Shown here in pieces: positions 41,926 to 51,504 of a stretch of DNA of 64,000 bases. The notes beneath the pieces were generated by a model. The model saw only the letters and a program-made list of their open reading frames with translations, ran no database searches and had not been told where the DNA came from. The stretch comes from Emiliania huxleyi CCMP1516. Taxonomy: Eukaryota > Haptophyta > Isochrysidales > Noelaerhabdaceae. The stretch covers positions 880,994 through 944,993 of the forward strand of contig NW_005200784.1 of NCBI RefSeq assembly GCF_000372725.1, given 5' to 3'. Within the stretch, counting starts at the first letter, position 1. Each line of letters opens with the position of its first letter. Position numbers and translations under genes: made by a program.

Positions 41926-44089
41926 CTATTTCCTCGTGACAGGCATCTGAAGCATCTCCTGCGCCTGCAGCCTCCGGCCGATGCACACCGGGGCCCGGCT
42001 ACTCGGACTCCAGCCTTTTCCCAGCCGCAACTCGGCTGGCTGCTGGGCGGGTATTGAGGCGGCTGCGAAGAGGAGGAGCCGTTCGCGGCTGATGAGGTAG
42101 GTGATGGTGATCACGGCGATGCAAGGGAAGAGTTGCTGCCACATCACCTTGAGATAGTTTGGCGCGTCGAAGTAGGCGTTGCCAAACTGCAGCCACGCCT
42201 CGATGTACTCGGTCGACGGCGGCAGCGTCGCCGGCGCCTGTGGCAAAGCGCGACACGCTGAGGATGAGNNNNNNNNNNNNNNNNNNNNNNNNNNNNNNNN
42301 NNNNNNNNNNNNNNNNNNNNNNNNNNNNNNNNNNNNNNNNNNNNNNNNNNNNNNNNNNNNNNNNNNNNCTAATACGCGAGACGCTTGTGGCTGGCGCAGG
42401 CTACGCGACGAGGCAGTAACCCGTCATTACCAAGATCCGGTCGGTCCCACACGCGTACTCTATGACCACCTCTCCATAGGCCCAGCCACACTTTGTACAG
42501 CAAACGCCCTCACCCGTCGAGTACGCGAGACCGTTCCCGGATTGCCGGGGGGGAGACATTGGTAGAGGCGGTCCCGACCACCTCGAGAGGGGGAGAGCCG
42601 TAAGTAAGGTTGGTCATAGCTCGTAGTGTTGCGAGTACATGTAGAGCCGTGGTGCCTCATAGAGTAAACGGGGGGGGGGGGGGGGGGCTGGGAGGGAGGG
42701 CGCGAGAGGGGCGTGGCGTGGCGGGAGGGGGGCTTGGGGGTAGGAGCCGGCGAGGTGCCGTCGGTCGGTTGGGGGAGGGTCGGGGCGAGGGGCGTGGGTC
42801 GGGGCGAGGGGCTGGGTGGGCACATCGCGCAGCCGATGAAGGCGATGAGGACGAGGACGAGCCGGAACCAGCTGATCGCCTCATGGAAGCGGGGCACCAG
42901 CATCAGCTCCGGGACGGCGAGCATGCAGTCGAAGCTCACCTGCGCGTCGCTCGTGTCCAGGTGGCAGCGCCGTGTCGAGCGATGGATGTTGACGGCGACG
43001 AGGGCGACGCCGACCGCGACGGTGAGAGAGTAGGCGCTCGAGGCAGAGAAGGAGATGCGGAGGTGGCGGAGGCGCGCCAAGACGGCGCGGTACCACTCGG
43101 GGCGCGAGAATGAGGCGAACACGCCGAGGCAGACGACGAAGAGGATGGAGAGCACCTCCTGCCAGCAGTGGGCGTAGTACTGCGGCTGCAGCAGGAAGAG
43201 CGGGCCGTACAGCTCGATCGAGTTTGTCACGCTGGCCACTATAGACATCGGCACTCCGACGGCGCAGACGCGGATGAAGTTGCGCCGCGCCGCCTCCCGC
43301 GCGGCGCTGCCGTACGCCTCGCGCACGCCGCGGTCGTGGAAGGCGAGCCAGAGGGGATCGTACGCGTAGCTCCGCTCGGCGGCGGCGGGGTGCGCGCCGC
43401 CGAGCCGCGTGGTGAGCTCGTGCCGCTCGAGGGCGAGGCGGAGGAGCTGCGCGCCGGCGGGCGAGAGCGGCTTTGTCAAGTCGACGGACGTCACGTCCAG
43501 CAGCTCGCCGCGCTGCTCCGGCTCGGCGCGCTCGAGCTTGCCGCCCCGCCGGCCGAGGAGCCGGTCGTGCACGAGAGCGGGGCTGCCCTTGCCGCCGCCG
43601 CCCTCGCCGCCGCCGCCCTCGCCGCCGCTGCCCTCGCCGCCGCTCGAGGCGTCCGAGGCGGGCGCCGGCACCGGCGGGCCGGCGGCGCAAGGCGGAGGGG
43701 GCGCGGGCTGCGGCGGAGGGCTCGTGGCGGGCGGCGGCTCTGGCGGCGAAGTGGGGGGCGAGATGCCGGTGGCGAGCAGCATGCTCACAAACTCGTCTGC
43801 GGCGAGGGGGGTCACCTCGCCGCCCGCCGCCCCGTCACCGCCACGCGTGTCTGCCGAAGGGCCGGCGCCGCAAGCCGCCGCCTCGGCGAGGAAGTCGATG
43901 GTCCAGCGCTGCTCCGCACCGTCCGCCTCGCGCAAGCAGAACTCGTCGAGCGCGTCGAGCGCGTCGAGCGGGTCGATCCCGTGCACGCTCGGCACGGGCG
44001 AGCTGTGCACGCTCGACGTGGAAGGGTGGGAGGGGCTCGTGGAGGAGTTGGGCGCGGGCGCGACGCGACGCGGCGGCGGCGGCGGCGGC

Positions 44090-44161
<72 letters not shown>

Positions 44162-45159
44162 AAGAGCTGCTGCTGCGTCGGCGTCTGCTGCATAAACTGC
44201 TGCTGCTGTTGCGCCGCCTGATGCAGAGCCTGCTGCTGTAGCAAGGCGTGTTGCTGCTGCTGCTGCTGCTGCTGCGGCTGCGGCTGCGGCTGCGGCTGCT
44301 GCGGCTGCTGCAGCTGCGGTGGCTGGGGCTGCGAGAGTGGTGCGGCCACTGCTCTCGGCACGGGCGGTGGCTGCCACTGCTGCGGCGGCGGGGGCTGCGA
44401 GTGTGGTGCGGTGATGGGCTGCAGCGTCTTGCCCACGCGGAAGGCGACCATGCTCCCCGGAGGGTGGGGGAGCGAGGCGAGGCCGGGGAGCTGCGCGCTC
44501 GTCACGTCGCGGAGGATGACGAGCTTCGGGCCCGCGGAGCCGGCGGTCTGGTTGACGACGCGGTGGGCGGGCCACTTGGACGTGCTGCTCGGCCCGTTCC
44601 ACACCCCGCTCGCGTGCAGGTTCGCGGGCACCGTCTCGCCGACCGCCACCCGCACGCGCAACGAGGAGATGAGGAGCCCCTTCTTCTGGCAGTTTGGGCA
44701 AAAGTGCTGCCGAAAGGCGGGCGACTTTGCCTCCACAAGCTCGCACTGGGTGGTACCGCCCGAGAGCGCCTGTCCCCAGCACACAGCGGGTGGCTTTCGC
44801 TTGCGCGGGTTGATCACGCTCAAAGCCTGCGCCGCGGGCGGCGCCGGTGGCGCCGGTGGCGCCGCCGGAGGTTCTGGCAGGTCCGGCAGGCCGAGGGCGA
44901 GAGCTATCTCCTCGATGCTGGTCGAAGTCGCGTGGGAGGGACGACGGCCGGCGCCCGCTGCGGAGAGCGGCGCGCCCATGTAGCCGGGGTGCACAGCGTA
45001 CGCTGCTGTGGGGGCGGCTCCCGTCGTAGGGAGCGCAGTCCCGGCGTAGGCAGCAGTCGCGACGGGCGCCGGCCCGGCGTAGAAAGTGGGGTTCACCCCG
45101 ACGCGCTGCAGCCGCGAGCGGCGATCCGCCTCCGCGTCGTCCCAGCTCCGAGGATGCAT
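41926..45159 (-). CDS. Polyglutamine protein with N-terminal Cys/His motif and C-terminal membrane helices, interrupted by a gap
   Basis: Start MHPRSWDDAEADRRSRLQRV at 45159; the first exon runs open to about 42835. The N-terminal third contains CWGQALSGGTTQCELVEA followed by FRQHFCPNCQKKGLL, a possible zinc-binding module, and VWNGPSSTSKWPAHRVVNQT. A Gln-rich region follows, with 23 uninterrupted CAG codons (44092-44160). C-terminal helices: FIRVCAVGVPMSIVASV, EVLSILFVVCLGVFASF, AYSLTVAVGVALVAVNI, FRLVLVLIAFIGCAMC. The last exon (41926-42268), beyond a 100-N gap, carries MWQQLFPCIAVITITYLIS and LLLFAAASI. The family is not recognised. A membrane-tethered regulator is one reading; fusion of two genes by mis-modelling is another. 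Confidence 0.5.
42269..42368. other. Assembly gap (100 N)
   Basis: Run of 100 undetermined bases, the usual placeholder for a scaffold join of unknown size. It splits the 3' part of the 41926-45159 gene, so that gene's exon order across the gap is an inference. Confidence 0.99.
44092..44160. repeat. (CTG/CAG)23 trinucleotide repeat
   Basis: 23 uninterrupted CTG units on the plus strand, coding for polyglutamine on the minus strand. More CTG/CAG-rich DNA follows to about 44310. Repeats of this length are usually unstable. Confidence 0.95.
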
Positions 45160-45365
45160 TCTTCGTACGAGAGACCCACCCAGTGTTTTCTTTTTCTCCC
45201 CTTGAACACCGGAAACCAGAACAATGCCAGCCGCGTCGCGGCCGTCGACCGGCAAGCACACACCTCGATTCGGATCAACACACTGTTGCCAAAGGGGTTG
45301 GCTCCTGGGTCCTGGCCCAGGAAGGAGGAGGGAGAAAGAAGCTTCCTACATGTCCAACAACGAGT

Positions 45366-45400
45366 GTTAGATTTGTTGTTTGGTATTGCTAAAAATCTCT
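45366..45400 (+). repeat. Dispersed repeat fragment (copy 2 of 4361)
   Basis: GTGTTAGATTTGTTGTTTGG followed by TATTGCTAAAAATCTCTC, nearly the same as at 4361-4400; here it is followed by ATGTCC repeats rather than (CT)n. Confidence 0.6.
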
Positions 45401-45516
45401 CATGTCCATGTCCATGTCATGTCCATGTGCATGTAATCCCGACCGAGACCCACCGCACGGCATGACATGAACGCGCGCACCGCACACATCATCCCGCGGC
45501 CTGGCGGTCGGCGGGA

Positions 45517-45955
45517 TAAAGAAAGAAAGAAAAAGACAACCCAAGGGAGGGATGGGAGGACGGCACGCCGCAACCACACAGGGATTTTAAGGAGAGGTGT
45601 GTGGTGCGCTAGCCGTCGCCCACCCTAGGGAGTCTGCCTCTTCCTATCTCTCTTCGCAGTCTCTCGCCGCTTCTCGCTGCAACCTTCATGCCACCTCGCG
45701 GTCGTCCCACTCTCGTCGTTCTCTCCCTTGTCATTTCCTCCTCTGTCGCGTCGTTCCCTTCTGCCTCGTCCTGTGTGCTGTGACGCCGCCGCCTGCCGGT
45801 CCCTTGTTCTCGCGGCTTCTTTCGCCTTTCGGCGCAACTCCGTCCTCCTCGCGGCGTATCCTGGCCCCTCGAGTCTATCGAGCTCCCCTCGCGCAAGGAC
45901 CACATTTCTGACTCCCACTCCGATCATTTGCCTACAGGTCATGTTGTTGCTCAGG
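45517..45955 (-). repeat. Dispersed repeat family 1, 5'-truncated copy
   Basis: On the minus strand it encodes a decayed version of the C-terminal part of the family ORF (VDLSNNMTCRQMIGVGVRNV, VLARGELDRLEGPGYAARRT) with frame disruptions, then the shared 3' end and a (TTTC)n tail. The 5' two thirds of the element are missing. Confidence 0.8.
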
Positions 45956-46360
45956 TCCACTCTCTCTTCGCGAACACTCGTGCCTCTACGGTCGGCGGGA
46001 TTGCAACCAGTCTTCGCGTGCCGCCGCCTGGTCGGACGGACGGATGGAGTCCGGCCGCGGGTGACGACGACCTGACGAACTAATCGAGTCAGGGAGTTCG
46101 CTCAGGATGGGTGGCAGCCTCGCTGCACGCTGGCTGAGTGAGTGTCTTGTCTTGTGGATCTGTGTGTGTCAATCCCTCCTGAGTCCTGTATGTACGACTC
46201 GCTCGGGGAGAGAGAGAGAGAGAAGGGGGGGAGGATAAATGTCAGTATGACCCGCGCGCACGCCCCGTCAGGTTAGGTTAGGTAGGAAGGTGAAGAACAG
46301 TCAGAAAAAATCAGCTACCCGTATCACGCGAGTTCGCGCCACGCCACCCTCGCGCCAAAA

Positions 46361-47376
46361 ATGCAGACCAGCTCTCCGCACCCGTTTGCGGACGCCGATC
46401 GCGAGGCCTTCCCGCTGTTCGACGCGGTCTTTGCCCACTCCCCGCGCTCGCCGTGGTCCGTTGGCGGCGCGGCGGGGACGTGGAGTCCGTCGCCGACCGC
46501 CGTCGCTGCGTTCGGCGGCGGCAGAGCCGGTGGCGCGAAGCGAGGTGCCGCCCGCGATCGCCCTCTGCTGGTCCAGCAGACGTCGGGCGTGGGCGAGCGA
46601 GCGCTGCCGTGCGGCTCACCCGTGGTTCGGCAGGTCGCAAAGCAGCTCGACTTTTCCTCTGCCGGCATGCCGCCACCGAGCGAGCAGCGAGAGCCACCGG
46701 CTTGGGTTCGGCGTGCAGCAGCGGCTGGCTGGCCCGTGGACGCTGCGTCCGCCGTGCGCAGCACGCACGCTCGATCGGGGCGATCCGACAGCGAAAAGTG
46801 GTCGCCTAGCCGCAGGCTACCCTTCATGCGGCCATTGCCAGCTGCCTCCACGGCGGCATCAGACGCCGCGTCGACCAGAGTGTCTCCGCCGCTGCCGACG
46901 CCGAGTCCGACGCGAGTGACGGCGGGTGGAGCCACCGCTGGCGGCGCGCAGTCGCTCCTCTCCTCCGATGGCCCTCCCACCGCCTCTCCGCCACGGGCGC
47001 CGTGGTCTGCGCCAGCCAGGCTCGCATCGAACATGCAACCGGCAGAGGAGGAGGCGGAGGCAGACGAGGAGGAGGGCCGGATGGACTCCCTCTGCTGCAA
47101 CGCGGCGTCCACCCCGCCGCGACCCGCCTCGCCCGCGGGCGCTCCCTTCGCCGCCGCGCCTCCGGCCGACTCGTCGCCGCTGCCCTTCAGCGCTCGCACG
47201 TACCCTGCCGAGGCTGCCGATGCGGTGTCGCGCAGTCCCGAGGCGAGCAGCGCGGAGCTCCACATGGCCTCGTGGGCGCGGAGGGCCGAGTGGGCGACGC
47301 GCAGGCTGCGTGGCCAGGCCCGTCGCCTCGAGGAGCTCGGTGAGCCCCGCCCTTCCCGAGCATGAGAGAGTCTAGG

Positions 47377-47436
<60 letters not shown>

Positions 47437-48011
47437 GGAGAGACCTTTCGGTCGGGAGGTGTGCAATGCTGACTGACCAACCGCCACTCCTGGCGGCAGG
47501 CGTCTCGCCGACTCGCGCGGCCATGGCGGCGTCGGCTTTTGCAGAGGGGCGGGCATTCAACGCCGCCAACACCGCCGCCTCTCCCGCCGCCAGCCACGCC
47601 GCCGCCTCCGCCGCTGCCATCGCCGCCGTTGCCGCTGCCACCGCCGCCGCAGCCGCCGCAGTCGCGGCGGCCACCTCCGCTGCCTCCGCTGCCTCCACCG
47701 CCTCCGCCTCCGCCGCCGCATCCGTCTCCGCCGCCGCCGCCGCCTCCCACCAGCTTGTCGGCGAGGCGGTAGCGCCAGGCGCGGGCTGCTGGCTCGATGC
47801 AGAGGCGGAGCCGCCGCCTCGCGCCCCGCCGGAAGGGAGAGGGCTAGAGTCCGGGCCCGCCGTGTCCCCTGCGCGACGAGACGAGCCGGCGTGGCTGAGG
47901 CAGGCGTCCGACGTGCTCCTGCGCGGCGCAACGCCTTTGCCGCCGCCTCGGCATGTCGCGGGGGAAGGGTTGGTGCCCGCCGTCAGCCTGCCGTGTGTTG
48001 AGGTCGCATAA
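46361..48011 (+). CDS. Unrecognised Ser/Pro/Ala-rich protein
   Basis: Proposed CDS join(46361..47339,47500..48011), 496 aa. The intron has a consensus donor (CTCG|GTGAGCC) and GGCGGCAG acceptor, phase 1, and contains a (GA)n microsatellite. Exon 1 begins MQTSSPHPFADADREAFPLF and is disordered-looking, ending in a short helix (MASWARRAEWATRRLRGQARRLEEL). Exon 2 is a long Ala-rich helix (AAASAAAIAAVAAATAAAAA). The FPLFDAVF and SPRSPWSVGG motifs near the start do not match a family I know. The ORF being open through an otherwise ORF-poor region and the clean intron support a real gene. Confidence 0.55.
47378..47430. repeat. (GA)n microsatellite in an intron
   Basis: About 53 bp of AG dinucleotide located inside the single intron of the 46361-48011 gene. 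Confidence 0.92.
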
Positions 48012-48166
48012 AGTTGGATTTTGGCTGTTGTGTCGTAAAAACACGGGTCTGAACCTCAACCTCTCATAGACAAGCAATGACAAGAGGAGGACTCATCACT
48101 CGCAACTCCAGTCTCCAGAGAGTGTTCTCGCGCGTTTTCTTGTAAATAACAAGGAACAAGGTCTGT

Positions 48167-48585
48167 GGCAGTCGGGAAATATTGAATATATTGCTCCAAT
48201 ACTTAGAGATGCGATCAATATCAATATATATTGCAATACTTAGAGGAGAGGCTGGGCCTGGGCTGGTCAGGACCGTCAGGTTGGACTCAACATGTCAATA
48301 TGGGGGCCCATCCCGGGCTTGAAAATGGCTCTAAATCGTTCAAAACGGGCCCAAATCGCTTCAAAATCGCTTAAATCGCATAAAAATTGCTTTGAACTCG
48401 TGATTTTTTCGATTTCAGCCCACATCTAGGCGATGTTTGGGACAAATGTCGACATTTCTCATTTGGTGCTCTTGGAGGTTAGAATCAGCGATCAATATGT
48501 CAATATATATTGTCAATACTTAGAGGGGATGCTGTCAATAATCAATATCAATACTTAGGGCGAGAATCAATCTTTCCCGACTGCC
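48167..48585. mobile_element. Putative MITE with 13-19 bp terminal inverted repeats
   Basis: GGCAGTCGGGAAATATTGA at 48167-48185 matches the complement of TCAATCTTTCCCGACTGCC at 48567-48585 with one mismatch. The interior is unusually AT-rich and carries several copies of CAATATATATTG and CAATACTTAGAG in both orientations. The flanks (AGGTCTGT and TTACCTGT) are similar but not identical, so no clean target duplication is visible. Confidence 0.6.
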
Positions 48586-48775
48586 TTACCTGTGGCGCCA
48601 GCGGGCGGGGCAGCGCGCCATATAGCAAGTATTTTCTTCTCATCAAAAAGTCACACTCTCACTGTCTCTCTCGTCGTATGCAGTTCAGGGTGTTCAGCTC
48701 GGACGTTCTTATTTATAAGCGCGGAATGGCGGAGACGAGAGACTTACGGCGTACGGGTACCCTGCCTGGTGGCTA

Positions 48776-48820
48776 AAAAGAAAGAAAGAAAACAGACAAC
48801 CCAAGGGAGGGATGGGAGTC
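48776..48820 (-). repeat. Dispersed repeat family 1, 3'-end fragment
   Basis: AAAAAGAAAGAAAGAAAACAG ACAACCCAAGGGAGGGATGGGAG is the complement of the family's 3' end and tail only. Confidence 0.6.
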
Positions 48821-48821
48821 A

Positions 48822-48895
48822 GGCACTTGGAGCACTTACTTGGAGTGCAGTCCAGTCATCAGCCTCACATCCAGGGCCGGGGAACTGAGAAGCGC
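48822..48895 (+). repeat. Dispersed repeat, partner of 21626-21700
   Basis: CAGGCACTTGGAGCACTTAC ... CATCAGCCTCACATCCAGGG CCGGGGAACTGAGAAG. It directly abuts the family 1 fragment, so the two repeats may be parts of one composite element. Confidence 0.7.
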
Positions 48896-49124
48896 GCCCA
48901 GCGAGCCGGATGATCGGGATCGGGCTACGGGCTAGAGAGCCCTGACCCCTAGCTAGGGGGGTGCGCGTTCGCAGGGAGGGAGAGGGCCGTAAAGTAAACA
49001 CAGGTCTCCGAGGGTTGGCTCCGTGTACCGGGTTTCCCCTTAACTTCAGAACGCCCCCTCTACTCGGAGCTAGTAGACACGCCACTGTACACCACGCACG
49101 TACACAGGTCCTCACTCAGCTTCC

Positions 49125-49473
49125 GTGGTCAACGGGCGTTCGACCACACCACCGGCCAAGGCTACGTCAAGTCACAGCGTGGCCACTACCAACCATGATG
49201 GGATCTTCACCAAACGCAACAAGTTCAACCTGCTTCTCCACGAGACATTCGGCGGCGGCTTCTCGCCGCCAGCAGTTGCAAAGATCAACCGCCTTGCGCG
49301 CAAGGCTCAACGCTCGGGCGTTGACCGCACCGCGTACCCTCCCCACTCCCGCCTCTCATTCATTTGTGTCACACCACGCGGAACGCATCTCCATCGCTTC
49401 GGTGAAGGGGGTGAACCGTGCCATCCTCGATCGCCGTGCAAAGCTCGCTTCCGAGCTCTCACGCCGCGCGTAG
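49125..49473 (+). pseudogene. Frameshifted fragment of an unrecognised gene
   Basis: Frame A reads FTKRNKFNLLLHETFGGGFS then PPAVAKINRLARKAQRSGVD RTAY; after a one-base shift near 49345 frame B continues SHSFVSHHAERISIASVKGV NRAILDRRAKLASELSRRA and stops. The composition is much less Ala/Arg-biased than chance frames here, so it is probably the end of a former coding sequence, perhaps from a mobile element. No start and no family identified. Confidence 0.45.
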
Positions 49474-49596
49474 GGCCCTTAGGGGCCTAGAGAACACAAC
49501 CCCCCTCTCTCTTTTCTCCCAGTAAGCTATAAGTACGTACATCTGAGAGAGACTAAAGTACATCTGGCGCCGCGGCACAGCTCCTATCATCGGCAC

Positions 49597-50697
49597 ATGG
49601 CGCTTTTTCTGCTCAGCGCCGCGCTACCAGGGCGCGGCCGCTTGCTACGGCCACGGCGCGATTTCAAGCCGTGCGTCAGCGTCTGGAATGCGACGAGCGC
49701 CGCGCAGCACGAGATGGACTTTATGCGCTGCGTCACTGGGGAGGAGGGGCCGCCGCCGCAGTTGCGTTCGGCGCTCGCACGCGAGTTGCTGCCAAACGCG
49801 TCGCAGCCGGTCAGCACTGTGGCCTCGAACCTGATGCGGGACGACGCGACGAGCTTCTGCGACTGCACGCTCGAGCTGCATGACGCGGCCAGCTGCGGCC
49901 ACGCGTCGGCGCAAGCGGTGCTCGACGAGTACGAGCCGTGGTGCCTGTTCCTCGGCGCTTGCCCCGCCATCGCGAGGGCGCTGCTGCACTCGGCGCAGGC
50001 CTGCCGCGAGGCCGGGTTCCGCGCCGCCAACTGGAGCGAGCCGCTGTGCGAGGCGGCGGGCGCCAATGAATGCGCCTTCTCGGTGCAGAAGCTGTTCGAG
50101 TCGACGCACGCGGCGCACCGCTGGGCCAACGCGTCGGACGCGGACGCGGAGCGGCGCGCGGTCGAGCGGTCCCAGTACGCGCAGCTGCAGCAGAAGTGGG
50201 GCATCTTTTACCACATGGTCCCGCCGTGGATGGCGCCCGCCTCGTTCGAGGGCACCTTCGGGCAGCTGTCGAGCTGCATGGCGTCGGTGCGCGTGGAGGA
50301 GGCGCAGCTCAACCTGCCGCTCTCGCTCGGCGCGCTGTCCGGCAACCACTCGTGGCACCGGTACGACCGCTTCTTCCGCTCAAAGTGCGGCGTCGAGTAC
50401 CAGCTATGGGACGAGCTGGTCGAGCAGGCAATGTCCCTCTCTGGGGGCTACTACGCCGAGGACCAGTGGGCCGCGGGGAACAAGGCGGTCGCGCTCTCGA
50501 TCCTCGCCGCCAACGTGGCCATGGTCCTCCTCGCGTGCGGCATCCTGCTACGCTTTGTGCAACGCGGCCACTGCTACCGCCTCTGCAGCCCCAGCAGCGC
50601 CGAGGAGAGGGCGGGCCTCAAGGGCGGGGAGGAAGCGCGGGGGGGAAGCCAGGGAGGGGTGCAGTTCACCATCGAGCCTGAAGAGGCGCACCTCTGA
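49597..50697 (+). CDS. Unrecognised type I membrane glycoprotein
   Basis: Single exon, 366 aa. The N-terminus MALFLLSAALPGRGRLL is a short hydrophobic leader. The ectodomain (about 20-305) is Cys-rich with several N-glycosylation sequons (NATS, NASQ, NWSE, NASD, NHSW) and conserved-looking CSVW/CVSVWNATSA, CDCTLELHDAASCGHAS and WGIFYHMVPPWMAPASF. One transmembrane helix (AVALSILAANVAMVLLACGILL, about 310-331) precedes a cytoplasmic tail of about 35 residues. A TATAAG box candidate lies 65 bp upstream. The family is not recognised; a cell-surface or vesicle protein is likely. Confidence 0.7.
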   Translation: MALFLLSAALPGRGRLLRPRRDFKPCVSVWNATSAAQHEMDFMRCVTGEEGPPPQLRSALARELLPNASQPVSTVASNLMRDDATSFCDCTLELHDAASCGHASAQAVLDEYEPWCLFLGACPAIARALLHSAQACREAGFRAANWSEPLCEAAGANECAFSVQKLFESTHAAHRWANASDADAERRAVERSQYAQLQQKWGIFYHMVPPWMAPASFEGTFGQLSSCMASVRVEEAQLNLPLSLGALSGNHSWHRYDRFFRSKCGVEYQLWDELVEQAMSLSGGYYAEDQWAAGNKAVALSILAANVAMVLLACGILLRFVQRGHCYRLCSPSSAEERAGLKGGEEARGGSQGGVQFTIEPEEAHL

Positions 50698-51504
50698 CCG
50701 TGTCGCACCGGGCCTATCCGATCTCGGCACATTGTAGTATTGTCCCTCGTTGGCTCTAGTGGTCTAGTGCGCCCCGCAGCTGAGACCCCGAGACGACGGA
50801 GCGCGATGCGGCCTCCCCGGCCCGTGTGCAGTGTCGTTGTGAACTTCGTTATTCGCTGTACTCGATTTTATTGTTTTCGCCGCGCGTTTAGAAATTCGCC
50901 CGCGCCTCCTCCTGCAAAAGTTATTTAGGACCACCCCCCTACCGCCGCCCAGTATGTGCTCCGCAGCTGAGTCCACGCACCCCACAGCAGCTCAGGGACA
51001 CAATAAGCTCGCATACAAGTGCTGGTACGCACAGCTCGACGCGTACTCGAATGCTGCCACTGTCATTCTAGCCGGCGAGCGGCGGCGTCACAGCGTCGAC
51101 TCTCGCATCGCGATGAGACGCACTGCTTGCCCAGACGCGCGCCTTTGCGCGCTCCTGTAGGGCAGGAGGAAGGCCAGCGGTCGTGCTGCGCAGGCCCGGC
51201 CGTCTGGCTGAAGGGAGCAGCAGCTGGCGCTCAACAGCAGCGCTGTCGAGCAGCGCAGCCACACCACACTCCCGCCAAGCCACGTGTCATTTCGCGCCAA
51301 GATTTGGCGCCAAAATGGCACTTTAGTGTCCACCTAGCCACGTGGTCGCGGCCTGAAGCTCCAAGCTTCTGGGACTGAGGTCCCACATCGCTGGACTCCA
51401 TTTGTGTGCAGGCGGCACCCTCCCGATCGTTCGCCGATGTCCGAAACCGGGGTGGTTTCTAAATAACTTTTGCAGGAGAAGGCCGCGCGTTTAGAGAAAA
51501 CGCT
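50698..51504. other. Intergenic region between convergent genes, with an inverted repeat
   Basis: CTCCTGCAAAAGTTATTTAG at about 50908-50927 is the complement of CTAAATAACTTTTGCAGGAG at about 51458-51477, and both extend into a CCACCCC/GGGGTGG stretch on the inner side. The interval may be a small transposon (about 570 bp). CCGCGCGTTTAGA is present outside both ends but not at equal distance, so no target duplication can be claimed. No gene seen. Confidence 0.5.

Larger units (their letters stand above)
45160..46360. other. Repeat-rich intergenic region
   Basis: It holds copy 2 of the 4361 repeat (45366-45400), a (CATGTC)n stretch at 45401-45430, the truncated family 1 copy (45517-45955) and (GA)n at 46208-46223. 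No intact gene. Confidence 0.6.
48012..49596. other. Intergenic region with transposon remnants
   Basis: It holds an AT-rich inverted-repeat element (48167-48585), a tail of repeat family 1 (48776-48820), the 21626 repeat (48822-48895) and a frameshifted gene fragment (49125-49473). A TATAAG sequence at 49529-49534 is about 65 bp upstream of the next start codon and could be a TATA box. Confidence 0.55.

Noticed and set aside
48167..48585. Target-site duplication AGGTCTGT/TTACCTGT for the AT-rich element
   Set aside because: Only about half of the positions agree, so it was not counted as a duplication.
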